The notes under the pieces: generated by a model
What the model was told of the DNA's origin: nothing
What the model saw: only the letters and a program-made list of their open reading frames with translations
Databases searched by the model: none
Program-made: the position numbers and the translations under genes
Part shown: positions 1 through 12,190 of the stretch, in pieces
How positions within the stretch are numbered: the stretch's first letter is position 1
Layout of the letters: each line of letters opens with the position of its first letter
DNA from: Drosophila pseudoobscura
Taxonomy: Eukaryota; Arthropoda; Insecta; Diptera; Drosophilidae
DNA: 64,000 bases
NCBI RefSeq assembly: GCF_009870125.1
Contig: NC_046679.1
Coordinates: forward strand, 30,070,001-30,134,000
Direction of reading: 5' to 3'

Positions 1-1106
1 TAACCCGCCATCCCTTGTAGATTTGCCATAATTTAAGTAACGAAATCCCCTAGTCCTGGCCATGATCTATGGCCTCTCCTCCGCCGTGCCATGCCAGAGA
101 GTGTGAGAGACTGAATGGCATGCAATTTAATTTCGCAAATAAATTAAAGACTATTCACAGCGACAGATTAAAAGCGAGAACTCTCTACCCCCCTGACCGG
201 CATTGTTTCAGCCCCAATACCCAATACCCAATCCCTGCCCTACCCCGCCCCTCTCTTTCTATCCATCTGTGTGGCGTCTCTGGCATAATAAACGTAACTA
301 TAATACAAAATAAACACATAACCGAAACAATCTAAATATGGCGAGAATTTATGTATTGATTTTCATTAATAATATTCTACGGCAGCGGCATTCTGGCCAT
401 TCTGCCGGCCATCGTCCTGGGCCATCGATGCTCTAGTCTCCTCTGGCTCCTCTGGCCGTGGCATTTTTCCAATTTGGGCCTCCGCTGGATGCCGGAAAAT
501 TGAAAATTTTGCCAAAACAAAACACAAAACGCAGCGCAGCGCAGAGCACAGCACAGAAGGTGCACTCTGGCCCGCGAGGCAGAGCGGGTGGGCGGGCTGG
601 TGGGGATGGGGGCAAAGCCCGGGCAAGTGCATCATTTTTCATCAAAATTTTTCGGGGGACACAACGAGATATCGGCAAACAAACAAAAAGCAAAACCATT
701 TGCTGGCCATAGCCAGGGGCCAGGCAGCATTCAGTTGCAGCGGCTGCACCGGCAGTGGGTGGGAGCTTTGGGTTATGCATCATAACTATATGGTGGGCAG
801 GGGGGTGGGGAGGTGCTGCATAAATCTATAGATTGCAAGTGGAGGTCCTTCGATGCCTCCTCCTCCTCCTCTGGTGTGCCGCTGCTCCTCCCGATGCACC
901 TTTGATATGCAATTTATGCATGTCATCTGTGCGCTGCGTCTGCGTCCATTGTGGCACGAACGAGGGACCTAAACACAGCACCCACCCAGACGCCCACCCC
1001 TCTCCGCCCCCTCCAACCAGGCAGCAGTCGAGCATCCTTTGGCACCCACATGGACCTGGCAAATCCTTTTTTGCTGCCAATTTATAGGCCTCCTTTCCCC
1101 CCTCCC

Positions 1107-1141
<35 letters not shown>

Positions 1142-4100
1142 ATTGCGTTTTTCCGGCTTTTCTATTTGCATTGTCGACCAGCGAACGAAACAGAAACACA
1201 GAAGCAATGGCTGCTGCTGCACTGCTGCACTGTGTTTGCCCTTTGGCCCCCTCTGCCCCTCCCCCCTGCCTTTGGGGATTCATGGGGATTCATGTTTTTG
1301 CCAAAATGCATTTTCATACGCCACGTAGGCCAGCAACAGAAACAGAGCAGCCCAACGGTCGTGCGGGACTGCCCCCCAGGAGCAGCCCCCCGCCCCCTGT
1401 CACGGATGTACCCCCTAGCAGGGCAATGCACTTCCACTTCCATCTAATCAAAGTTTTGGGCCAGGCTGCCGGTTGATGTTGGTCTTCATTTCGATGTCTG
1501 ACGGGGGGGCTTTAATTCCACAGGGTATCTCGGGGACCCCCCTCTAAACAGAGGGGGACAAAAACGGTATCTGGCCAGTCGCTAGAGCCTTCAAACCGCC
1601 TCTAATTGCTGCATTTTCCGTACACTCTGTTGATGGTGGCTTTGTTTCCTGTTTGTATCCTGGAAATTTCTGAAAATTCCAGTAAATTCTGTAAATTCTG
1701 TAAATTTATCTAAGCGCCCATTGGCCTGTGGCCGCCGTTTGATTGATTATCCTTTGAGACTCCTCCTACAGGCAGGGGGGAAAGGGCATTCCTCTGGGGC
1801 TCTGCCACAGGCCTGCCTTTAAGGCGATCCTGCGATCCCCCAAAGGGTGCGCTGCCATAACGAACAGTGGGGGTGGGAGGTGTTTTGTGCTCCCAGCGAA
1901 TGCAGTTTTTGTCCTTCAGCCAGAAACTAATAAAAACCAACGAAAGGGGACGCTGCGCTTTGCTCTCTCTCTCTCTCTCTCTCTCACTCTGGAGGGGGCA
2001 GTGGCAGGGCGCTTTCAGGTGGAGTTGGGGGGGGAGGTTATTCTTCAATTTATCGATTCCCAGCGCGGGTCCCTTGAGCGATTCTCCCAGAAAAACGTAA
2101 AAAAGCGAACATTTCGTGCGCTAACTGCAGTTGCAACTGCCTCACCCCCCACCCTCCCTCTGGTAGCAGGGCTTATATATAGCTGCATTCCTTGCACCCA
2201 CCCCTCCCCCTTGCGACATTCTTCTTGTTGCATCTGCAGCTCCAAAACAAAGCAAAAGAAAAAACAAATCAGGCCCCAAAGAGCAAACAGCGGTGGAGCA
2301 GGGGGACGGGCAGGGGCAGGGGCAGCGGCAGCGGCAGCCATGGAAACAAACTGGAAAAAACTGGTGGGGAAAAAACTGTGCAAAAAACTGGGGGGAAAAA
2401 AAAACATAAGCAAAACGCAAAGAAAACAAAAACAAAAAAAATCCAAAATGCATGGCATGGCCACCATTTTGAATAGCAAGTGCGCACACAGCCAGCCCGA
2501 CCCCCTTCCCCAACCCCCTCACACCCCTCCCCTCCTGCACGGCTGCTGCTGCTTGGGAGAATCTGCGGAAGAGAAATGCATTGGGCCCCGAGTGCAGTTT
2601 TGGCAAAGAAACAACACAGAAATTGCAGCCCCAAAGGGGGTGGGGAGGGGGTGTGGGGCAGGGGTGGCAGCGCCACAAAACGACAAAATCAAATGCCGAG
2701 GAGAAATAAAATTTCATGCCCAAAAACAAAAGCCAAAAAGAAGCGACAACAAGTCGAAGGTTTTTCCTGCAGCACTCCAAAGGGGGCTGGAAAGGGGGGG
2801 TGGTGCAGGTTTTTTCTTGCCACAATCGTGCTCGTGTCTGCCACAAGGACCGAGTGCTGCAGCTGCATGGGGCAGAGGGGGCATGCAGAGGGGGGGGCAT
2901 AGGAAAAGCCTATTTCAAAAAATTGAAAATGCAAAATTTCATTTGTGCAACGTGGAGGCAAGCAAAACGAGCTCTCCTTTGGCCAGTGCCCGTCTCCACC
3001 CACTCTCTGCCTCAGGAGCCAGAGTCCTGGCCAGGAGGCGAGTGCAATGTGTGCCCCCTGCCCCCATCCCCCCTGCCCACCCTGCCACCTCCTCTTGGCT
3101 TTGCTTTTGCTGTTGTTTTGGATGAGAGCCCCACGACGTGGACGTGGACGTGGATGTGGACGTTGCCGGGCCGACAAAGCAATTCTTCAGAAATGAAATG
3201 TCCTGGCTGTGCGCCTCTCCCCTGCCCTCCCACGCCTGCATTGCATTTCGAAATGGCAATGTTGCAGCAGGGACTGGGACTGGGACTGGGACGGGGACTG
3301 GGTGTCCTGTGGACCAGCAGCAATGTGCGACAACTGTCAGGCTCATAAGACTGCAGCATCGGGAGGCAGCATCAGGAGGCGCAAAAGCAGTCGCAGTATG
3401 AGATGCGACAAAACGCAAACAACAAGTTTGCTTTTTGGCACTGCAGTTGGGTGGGCGAGGGGGAGAGAGGCAGACACTGAGACTGTGGCAGGGGCAGGGG
3501 CTGGGGCTGGGGCTGGGACTGGGGGCAGACAAAGCAAATGCAATCAGCAATGGGTTTTGCTTTTGTTGGGCTCTCAAATTCGGAATACATTCGAATGAAC
3601 TAATCCGCACAGTGAACTAGAAAGGGAACTGGTTCGGGAACTGGTTCGGAAACTGGTTCCAAAGACAGACCGATCCCTTCTACAGAGGATGCTTCAACAA
3701 AGCAAGAGAGATCCTCATTCAGATCTCTTCAGATTCAATTCTCCACAGGAGGCTTCTTCCTCCTCCTCCTGCGATTTCCTTCACTTTAAGTCTCGCAACT
3801 ACCCTCCCGTGCCGCACAGTGTACGCAAAAGCACTCCCAGGCAGGCGGCAGGACTCCCAGTCAGGCCCAGGACTCCACGAGGCAGAAGGAGGCACAAGGA
3901 GGCACGACAAAAGCGAAAAACTCTGCAGCTCTGAAAAATAGAAAGTCGCGAGCAAAAAATGTTGCTATTTGCCTACTGCCACTGCCACTGCCACTGCCGT
4001 TGCAAAAAGTGTTGCATGACGCCAAAGGGGCGGGGCAGTGCAGCAGCCAAGTCCAAGAGGACTCTCGCAAAAGTGAAATCAAAAACTGCAGCAGCGCCGT

Positions 4101-6020
4101 TTCGGGCAGGAGGCAGGATGGAGGATGGAGGGGGGGAGGCATCTCGAAGGCTGAAAGGCAGCAAGAAAAAATGCAGCAGCAGGCAGGCAGGCAGTCGGCA
4201 GGCAGAGGCTGCAGTAAAAATGGCACAAAACGAAGGCCAAAGCCAAAGCGACTCCCCAGCGCCTCCCCTTTCCAGCGACACCGAAAACTAAAAACAAAGC
4301 AAAACAAACCAAGGATCCAGGAACCCAGAGAAGGACTCCACCCCCCAGTCGCAGGATGCACATTGTTAGGCCCGGGCGATGGAATTGGATTGGACATTGG
4401 ACACCGGGACCCCAGCCCCCACTCCCTGCCTTGCTGCAGCGATGCCAAATCAACAGACTCGTCGTCGTCGTCGTCGTCGTCGAGACGCCTGCCTCAAGAG
4501 GAGGAGGAGGAGGAGGGGGCAGGGGTAGGGAGTGGCAAATGCAATTCATACAGTGCAAAAAATGCGACTCCGTTTGGGGCACAGGGCGGACGCAGGACTT
4601 GAAGATGTGCCTGGCATTTCTGCATTTTGTATTTATTGCACAAGAGGCGCGGCCTGCCAAAGGGGGGGCGGGGGCGTTGGGGCCTGCGTGAGTGGTTGCA
4701 AAGGAAAGCCGTTGCTGCCGCTGCTGCATTTGCCTCTGGCTTGGGGGCTAGCACGTACGCGGCACAGATCACAGTACAAAAAAAAAGAAAAAGAAATGTA
4801 AATCCACGCAATTTTTTGTGCCGCCTCTCCGTCTGGCGGGGAAGTGGGCGGCGGCGGGGCGTGGCACCGGCCTTAATACTGTGGCATTTGTCTTCGAGTC
4901 CTGAAACAACAGACGTTGGCCATTGCAGACGCTGAAAAAATGCATAAAACGTTGCAGCAGAGGCAGAGGCAGTGGCAGTGGCAGCAGGCAGTGGCAGGTG
5001 CAAGGCGGGCCCGGCCTGGGCCTTGCTGCAACGTTGATTTGATGAACATTTCGTCGGGGGGTGGCAGCTAACGTGACGATGTCTAGCCCGTAACGTGCCG
5101 CATAGCGTGGCAAAAACTGCTCGCTCAGACGTCTGCCTTGAGGGATTCGAGACTTGTGCCGCCCCCGCCCCCCTTGCCACACGCCAATGCAATTTTTCTT
5201 CATTGTAATTTGGGCAGCAATAGGGGCAGGGGGAGGGGGGCAGCAGCCCTGGCAGAGTGCACTGATTCCCTTGGAGTCCACAGGAGGAGCGGCAGGAGGT
5301 GGCAGTGTGGCATGGACGACAGTTATGCCACTCGCGCAAACAAATTATGCGAGGGGGCAGCAGTGCGGGGGGATGGCTTTCGCGGATAGAAGATGAAATG
5401 AACGAATCCCTGGCTCTGCCCTGCCCCCCCCCCCCTTGCCCCTTTCCATTGTAAATTTGCAATTTTTGTCGAGTGCCGGTCGATGCTTTGTTCCTGGAGG
5501 CAGCGGGGGGGGCAACAATTTTTGGCCAAAATGCATTTTGATGTAGTTGCCACCGAGTGGGGCAGGAGTTGCCTTGGCAAAAGAAAAAGAAAACCTGCTT
5601 TTAGGCCGCTTCCATGGATGCCAGGGATTCCATGGTAAAGGCAATTGCTGCTGTGGCAGAGCCTTTTGTTGGTGCCACATCCTTCTAATCGGAGAAACTG
5701 GGGCAGGGGGGGCACACAGTTGAAGGAAAAGGAAGCACTCGCATGGCAAATTTTCCATTATTTCCATTATGGCTGCGAGTCACTCAATCAAAAAACTGCA
5801 ACAAAACAAAAAGTTGCAAGCTCCACACACACACAAACACACACACACACACATAGACATAGGGTATATGATTCTAGCGATGGCTCCCGCTTTGGTGGGG
5901 GGGGAGGGATTTACTTAAGCCATATTTTATCACTCCTCGCGTCATGTGGCAGGCAGCTGCTGCAAGTTATTCACAATTATTTTAATGGAATATTCTGTTC
6001 CTCTGTTCTTCTGTTTGCAG
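1..6020. other. Gene-free, simple-repeat-rich DNA
   Basis: No convincing gene is seen. The stretch is rich in C and G runs, AG/CT tracts, CAG-like and GGGACT-like short tandem repeats (for example around 3,260-3,300 and 3,490-3,530), a GTC-repeat run near 4,459-4,483 and a GT microsatellite at 1,110-1,140. Several reading frames are open for 100-400 codons, but their products are low-complexity and run straight through microsatellites, which is what GC-rich repeat DNA gives by chance. It is most simply intron or intergenic DNA. Confidence 0.6.
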
Positions 6021-6077
6021 ATACGGAGACCCCCCCCCCCCTGACGGCACCCCCCCGTAGCCCACCATGCCTTTTGG
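6021..6077 (+). CDS. Candidate internal exon (weak)
   Basis: A good acceptor (pyrimidine-rich tract ending TTTGCAG at 6,020) and a good donor (GTGAGT at 6,078) bracket 57 nt. Only one of the three phases is open, and it reads a Thr/Pro-rich stretch (TETPPPLTAPPRSPPCLLG). The phase would join without a stop to the terminal exon at 14,735, giving a Pro-rich C-terminus. Against it, the exon contains a C12 run that should vary in length and break the frame, and Pro-rich frames arise easily in this DNA. I do not recognise the gene. It would be a small exon between very long introns. Confidence 0.2.
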
Positions 6078-6159
6078 GTGAGTTTTGAAGCGTTGAAGCG
6101 TTTAATTGGAAATGCAAATTGGAAAATATATATGCACCATATAGGGGCTGTGGCAAGTG

Positions 6160-7080
6160 CTTAGATCCTGGAGAGATAGAGAACTCTCTCCTTCCAGCGA
6201 TTCCCCACTGATTTGGAGATCGATAGCCCTCACTTTCCAGCGATTCTTCAGCGATTCATCGATCGATTGCCCTCTCTTCGACGATTCCCCATCGATACAT
6301 ACATCTATTACTCTCCGGCCACCGATTCTCCATCAATTTGTACATTGATTCACCTCCTTCCACCGATTCTCTATCGTTTTCTAGATCGATTGACCCTCCC
6401 TTTAACGATTCCTCATCGCTTGACCTCTCTCCACCGATTCTGTGTCGATTTTTAGAGCGATTGTCCTTTCTTGAGCGATTTCCCAATGATTTGTAGATCA
6501 ATTGCCGTCTTTCCATCGACTCTTCATTGATACATATGTAGATATATTCCTCTCCTGCAGTTGAAGGAGGGCAATTGATGTATAGATAGAATCGGTATCT
6601 ATACATCAATTGCCCTCCATCAATCGACCATCCATCGAGCGATTCTCCATCGATCCATTGACACATTGTCCTCTCTTCAGCGATTGTATATCGATCGATT
6701 GGCCTCTCTCCACCGATTCTGCATCGATTTGTAGTTCCATTGACCCTCCCCTTAACGATTCTCCATCAATCTATACATCTATTGCCCTCTTTCCATCGAT
6801 CCATAGACAGATTCCCTTCTCTGCAACGATTCTTCATGGATTTGTACATCGATTGCCCTCTCTGCAGCATTTCTTCATCGATGTTTAGATCGATCAACTC
6901 TCCCTTTAACGATTCTTCATCGAATGCCCTCTCTCCAGCGATCTATCAACGATTTGTAGATCGATTGACCCTCCCTCCAGCGATTCTCCTTCTATCCACA
7001 GATAGATTCCCCTCTTTCCACCGATTCCCCCATGATCTCCGGATCGATTGCCCCTCTCCAAATCTCAATTGAAGGCTGTG
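6160..7080. repeat. Minisatellite, roughly 41-nt CGATT-rich units
   Basis: About twenty degenerate units alternate blocks like CGATTGCCCTCTCTCC with CGATTCTTCATCGATTT; spacing is near 41 nt where it is cleanest (about 6,850-6,970). The unit is rich in ATCGAT. The array is interrupted by one inverted stretch that makes a perfect hairpin (6,566-6,618). Long open frames across it are an effect of the repeat and not genes. Confidence 0.8.
6566..6618. repeat. Perfect 23-bp inverted repeat, 7-nt loop
   Basis: The arms are 6,566-6,588 and 6,596-6,618, exact reverse complements, with loop GAATCGG. The arm begins GGAGGGCAATTGATG. It sits inside the ATCGAT-rich minisatellite and looks like one repeat segment that was inverted. 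RNA from either strand would form a 23-bp hairpin. Confidence 0.9.
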
Positions 7081-8748
7081 GCGTTGGCGGTTAATCGAAC
7101 CAGCAGCAAAGTACACACAAGGCTCCTCCTCTGCCTCTGCCTCTGCCACTGCCTTGCCCCTCATTAGGCGCCTCTGCGGGGGTGGGTGCGGCGGCTCTTT
7201 AGCCCAAATGCAAAATTGTCAAATATTTACTCAGGCAATTTAGCGTGCGGCAAGCGGCCAGAGCAAGCGGCAAGAGCAAGCGGCAAGCGGCAGGCGGCTG
7301 GCAAATAATTACAAAAACGTACGGAAAACAAATAACTAATCGAAACGGATGTGGATGCCGCTTGCCACTCAAAATAAACACCACACACACACACAGAGAG
7401 AGAGAAAGCCCCCGCAATGGCAAAACAATTGAACGAAAAGTGCAAAGCAAATAAAGCTGCCACAACATCATGCAACAATGAATGCGTAGCATTGCAACAG
7501 AGGCATGCCTCAGAGGAGGCATTAGATCCGACATTAGGGAATCAACGGCAGCCCTTTGGCCGATGATCCACGAATTTATTTCTGTATCCATGGAAATGCC
7601 AGAGGAGACTCCATTGTGGGGGCACTCCATTGCGGGGGCACTCCATTGTGGGGCCCTCACCACAAGCGGAAAGCCGATCACAGGGCCACAGAAGGCGCAC
7701 AGTTTTTCAGAGGTTTTCCTAGATTTTTCAGAGGTTTTTCCTAGATTTTTGGTAGATTTTTCAGAGATTTCCTTTTCGGAGAGCCCGAAATCTGAGCAGA
7801 GGTCCTTCGACATTCGGCATTTGCCATTTAGTCAAAAGAATCACCCAACAGCAGCCTCCTGCCGTCCCCTGCTGCCTCCTCCTCCTGCATCTTGGTAGGT
7901 GTATCCCTGCCCCTGCCACTGCCCCTGCCCCTGCCCCACTTTTCGTTGCATTTGCATCAAAATGGCTGCTCCACGCCTATCGCAATGCTTCGCTGGCCAT
8001 GCATGTCACTCACATAGCCAGGCAGTCCTGGAGAGCCAGGAGAGCCAGGAGTCCCTGGATTGCCCATCCAGGGTTGGGCGGATGGATGGCTGGAGCGCAG
8101 GCCATCTATCGTCACAGCATCCGTTGCTGTTGGCATCGTTCTTTTTTTTGGGGGAGGGGGGGGAAGCGAATGGAAGCCAGGAACAGGAACAGGAGCACTC
8201 CCCCACCCTCCTCCATACCCCCCTCTAGACCCCTTCTCTCGAGTCCGGGAGTCTCTCTCTTCGTCCGTCTATTCATTTGAAATGCAATTTCAAAATTTTT
8301 TCCACAACTTCTTCTGCAGTTCGCTGTCGGCTGGTGCACCCAGCCTGCCGCCTGCACCCTGCCTCCTCCCGCTCCTCCAGCCCCTCCTGCCTGTCCTCCT
8401 GCCCCTCCTGCCTCTGCCTGTGCCTGCTGCATGTCCAAAAACTGCATTTTAGGCCCTGACTCTGGCTCTGGCTCTGGCTCTGGCTGTCGGCTCCAACTCC
8501 TGCTGCTACTCCGGGCCTTTCGGGGCTCTCGACAAATGCATTGGTTTCGTCCTGGTGATGGAGCACAGGACTCAGGACACGCACACACACACACGTTTGA
8601 TGTACAATATTTTTAGTGCTGCTGCTGCTGCCGCCTCTGGTCCGAGGCTTTTTCCCAGTTTCAATTCGGGGGCTGCAAAAAATTGCAATCTAGGCAAAAA
8701 TGCAACACAAAGGCAAAGGAGGCTCTCCCCCCCTCCCTGTATGTGTAT

Positions 8749-8796
<48 letters not shown>

Positions 8797-11539
8797 GCAC
8801 TCGTCTCTGTCGCTGCAAAAATGCAAATTTTTTCTAGCCATCCGATGGCAAAACATTTTGTGCTGCATTTTGCAATTTCAAAGCCTGGAAATTTCGTTTC
8901 GGGAAAATGCAGTCGGCCCACACATCCCTCCCCCACCCCCCTTGCCGCCTCTTGTTGCATGGCAGAGGGATGGCCAGGGATTACAAGAGGGGGGCCTGGG
9001 CGTGGCTGCGTCTAATTCACGAAACTTAAAGCTTTAAACGATGGCCTCGAACGGCCATGCAATTTTCGCAATTAATTGAGCGGAACAATTTCATAAAAAC
9101 TAAAAAAACCGAGAAGAGAAGCGATAAATTATCCCCAGAGTCCTGGAGGACACAGGACAGAGGACAGTAGGAATGACACGTTCTCGAGGCAGGCGACCCC
9201 CAAAAAATGTCAAAAAGGTTTCGAAATGAGATCCTGGGGGGGAGGGGGGGCGGGGTGGCAGACAACCCAGGGGCAACATAAATTTACAAGAGAAATTAAT
9301 GACGTTTAAGAAAAAGTCCCCCAAAGAGAGAGAGAGAGGAACAACCCTTTTTGTGCAAAATCTTTCTAATTAAGAAATATCCAAACAGAACAGGGACGGA
9401 GTCCGAGTCCGAGTTCGAGTCCTGCCTCCAGCAGCAGCAGCTGCCTCGAACCCTCTGCCACCCCCAGCCGGCAGCGCAGCGTCTTCTGCAGGACTCTCTC
9501 TCTCTCTCTCTGGCTCTGGGCCTCTGCCTTTGTGCCGGCATTCAAATAAAATAATAGTAAAAAGTTAAAATTCTATTCAAATTGTTTGCCAGCTGAAAAC
9601 AATGTAATTTCATTTTATTTGAATATCAAATATCCTCTCTCCCAGTGAGGATTTCTCCATCTTAAACCAGGGCTAGGGGGGGCAGTCGTCTTTTGTCTGA
9701 ACGCCCCCCTCTTCTTGTATGATTACGTTGGCAACTTTACCGCAGTTCCCCTCTGCCTGCCCGCCCCCTACGCCCCCCGGCACGAAGTGAACCCTCAACT
9801 CGGTGGAAACTCTGTTCAGATAGTAGTTTGCCAACGCTGCAGGATCTCTGGCAACCCCCTCTGGCCGTGTTACGACTGCGGTTTCTGTGGGTGTTGGCCC
9901 TGGCCCCAAGAGGAGGCCAGAGGAGGCGAGGACTGAGGGACTAAGCTGTGGATATGCTGTGTGCTTGGATTTTATTGAAACTTTTCTTTGGCCACAAACG
10001 TAGAAAGGAAATATTTGAAATTCTCTCATCAAGGTTCTATCTACCTACCGCCGGGTGGGTCCTGCAGCCTCCTGCCTCCTCCTGTCGCTTCCTGCTGTCT
10101 GGTTGGTTCTAGCAGATGGAAACGGGTGGCGATGGAGGTGTGCAGCGCTGAAGGGTTGTGGGTTACGAAATAGTATAATACAGCTAGAGGTCACAGGGCA
10201 GAGGGCACAAGAGAGGGAGAAGAGAGTGCCACCCAGTTCTAATCGAATTGAAAGAGACCTCGAGAATCCAGAGCAGGAGGGCCCACCCCCTTCCTGGTGG
10301 CAGTTTCTTGGTAGCCCCAGAAATCCACCCTTATGCCACACCCGTCCCTCCCCCCTCCTGCCACAGCGTGCCGCAAATTGCACTCCAAAAATTGTACGTT
10401 TAATGGAGGAGAAGGCGGCAGTCACAGCCAGAGCCACGTCCACGTCCATGTCCTCCATGTTATTATGCAAGAGACAGACATACAGGACACACAGGACACT
10501 CAGGACACACAGATACAAAGGCAAATGCACACAAGTGCACAAAAAGATATGCACGTCCTTTGCAGTGCTCAAAAGGGGTGATTGGGAGGGGGAGGGGAGT
10601 CAGAGACAGGAAGTATGAAGTCATTTGAATTTGAATTCAAAATTTTCTAATAACATTTCAGTGGAAACAATCAAATAACACACACACACACACACCCATA
10701 CAGTGGAAAGGAACCCCACCGCAAATGTCCAAAAAGGACAAAAACGAAAGGAACGCCACCCCCCTCCCTCCCCACCCTTCTAAATGATGCAAAAGCAAAA
10801 GTGTTGTTGCTGCTGCTAGACGTTGCTTCTGCCTCTGCTCCCCGTCCCGCTTCCATGCATGTCCTTCCACATTGCCGTTGTCCTCGTCAGGGCCCAGTGG
10901 AGAGTCCGCCCCCTTTCGCTCCGTATCTTGGCAATAAAATAATGACTCAACTGAACTGAAAACTAGAAATGTGAATTGTAAATGGCGCACAGGACACCCA
11001 GGACACACACAGGGACACATTCTGGGCTTCTGGACTTCTGGATGGCTTGTTCTTGCACGTACAGTGCCGCCTCCTCCTTCGTCCTCGAGCCTCCTCCTTC
11101 GTCCATCGCTCCGCCCACTCCTCCACTCCGTCTTTTGTCTGCGTTTTAAATTGTGCAATTTTATATATTCGCAAGTTTCTATGTGCCACAACCCACCGCC
11201 CATCCCCTGCCCCATCGCCATCGCCATACCCTGCTGCATGCCACAACCCTTGGCTTTGTAATTGCCACATGCCTGCGACTGGCCTTGCTCCTCCTTCTCC
11301 TCCTCCTCCTCCGCCTCCTCCTCTCCTGCTCTCCTCTTTCTGGTCTCCCTTTCGGTATCCATCAGTCTCCATCTCCTCCTCCCCCTCGAACTCCTGCGTA
11401 AGTTCTTCCACTGGCGCTTTAGTTGTAGTTTTAACTGCCTTTCATTTACTTAGCCATGCAGATACTCGTACTCGTACTCGTACTCGTCCTACTGGCAGAT
11501 ACAATCCGCACGGATGGCCATCTGTGAATGAACAGAGTG
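7081..11539. other. Gene-free, microsatellite-rich DNA
   Basis: Contains a GT microsatellite of about 20 units (near 8,750-8,790), CA/GA tracts (7,382-7,406), short tandem Gly/Ser-type repeats (8,456-8,490), GGAGTCCGAGTCC-like tandem hexamers (9,397-9,420) and a stretch of CTC/TCC repeats (11,285-11,330). No splice-bounded exon or conserved frame was recognised. Confidence 0.55.
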
Positions 11540-11619
11540 GCAGTGAATCCGGAATATACATTCCTAAAATCTTCGAAGGGAAACACAGTTTTTGGGGCAA
11601 AGAATCCGCTGTGGAAATT

Positions 11620-12190
11620 CAGAGAATCTCCTGCTTCAAGAGGTTCCTCTTTCGGGGGGAAAGTCCGCTCTAAAGCTACAACATGTCGTCATTCTTTCTT
11701 CCTCTATGAAACTCAGAGAATCTCCTCCTTCAGGTGTAAACTCCTCTCTCAATCCACCACATTTTTCCTTCTTTCCTCCTCTTTGCAAACCAGAGAATCT
11801 CCTCTTTCAAGGGGTTCCTCTTATAGGTGGAAACTCCTCTCTCAATAGACCACATTTCTTCCTTCTTTCTTCCTCTTTGGAACCTAGAGAATCTCCTCTT
11901 TCAGGCGGAAACTCCTCTCACAATCCACCAAATATCTTCCTTCTTCCTCTATAGAATTCAGAGAATCTCCTCCTTCAAGAGCTTCGTATTCCACTCTCAA
12001 TCACCCACATTTCTTCCTTCCATCTTCCTCAAGAGGTTCCTCTTTCAGGAGGAAACTCCTCCTTCAATAGACCACATTTCGTCCCTCTTTCTTCCTCTAT
12101 AGAACGCAGAGAATCTCCTGCTTCAAAAGGGCACCTCTTCCCCTCTCAATCCCCCACATTTCCTCCTTCTTTCTTCCCCTCAAAGCAGCC
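11620..12190. repeat. Tandem array, 75-95-nt pyrimidine-rich units
   Basis: At least six units each begin with AGAGAATCTCCT followed by C/T-TTCA, a GAAACTCCTCTCTCAAT block, CCACATTTCTTCC and TTCTTCCTCTAT. Unit starts are near 11,622, 11,715, 11,793, 11,886, 11,961 and 12,108. Some units carry an extra AGAGGTTCCTCTTTCAGG segment, so the array seems to have evolved by unequal exchange. It shows no sign of being coding. Confidence 0.8.

Noticed and set aside
1887..3125. 412-codon plus-strand frame
   Set aside because: It runs through a CT microsatellite and several homopolymers, has no domain, and two other frames over the same DNA are also open for 140-250 codons; it is chance openness in GC-rich repeat DNA.
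4494..5462. 322-codon minus-strand frame
   Set aside because: Low-complexity Ala/Pro/Ser and repeat-encoded ends; no domain recognised.
9397..9425. tRNA-like B-box string GTTCGAGTC
   Set aside because: It is part of a GAGTCC tandem repeat; no matching A-box, acceptor stem or cloverleaf could be drawn.
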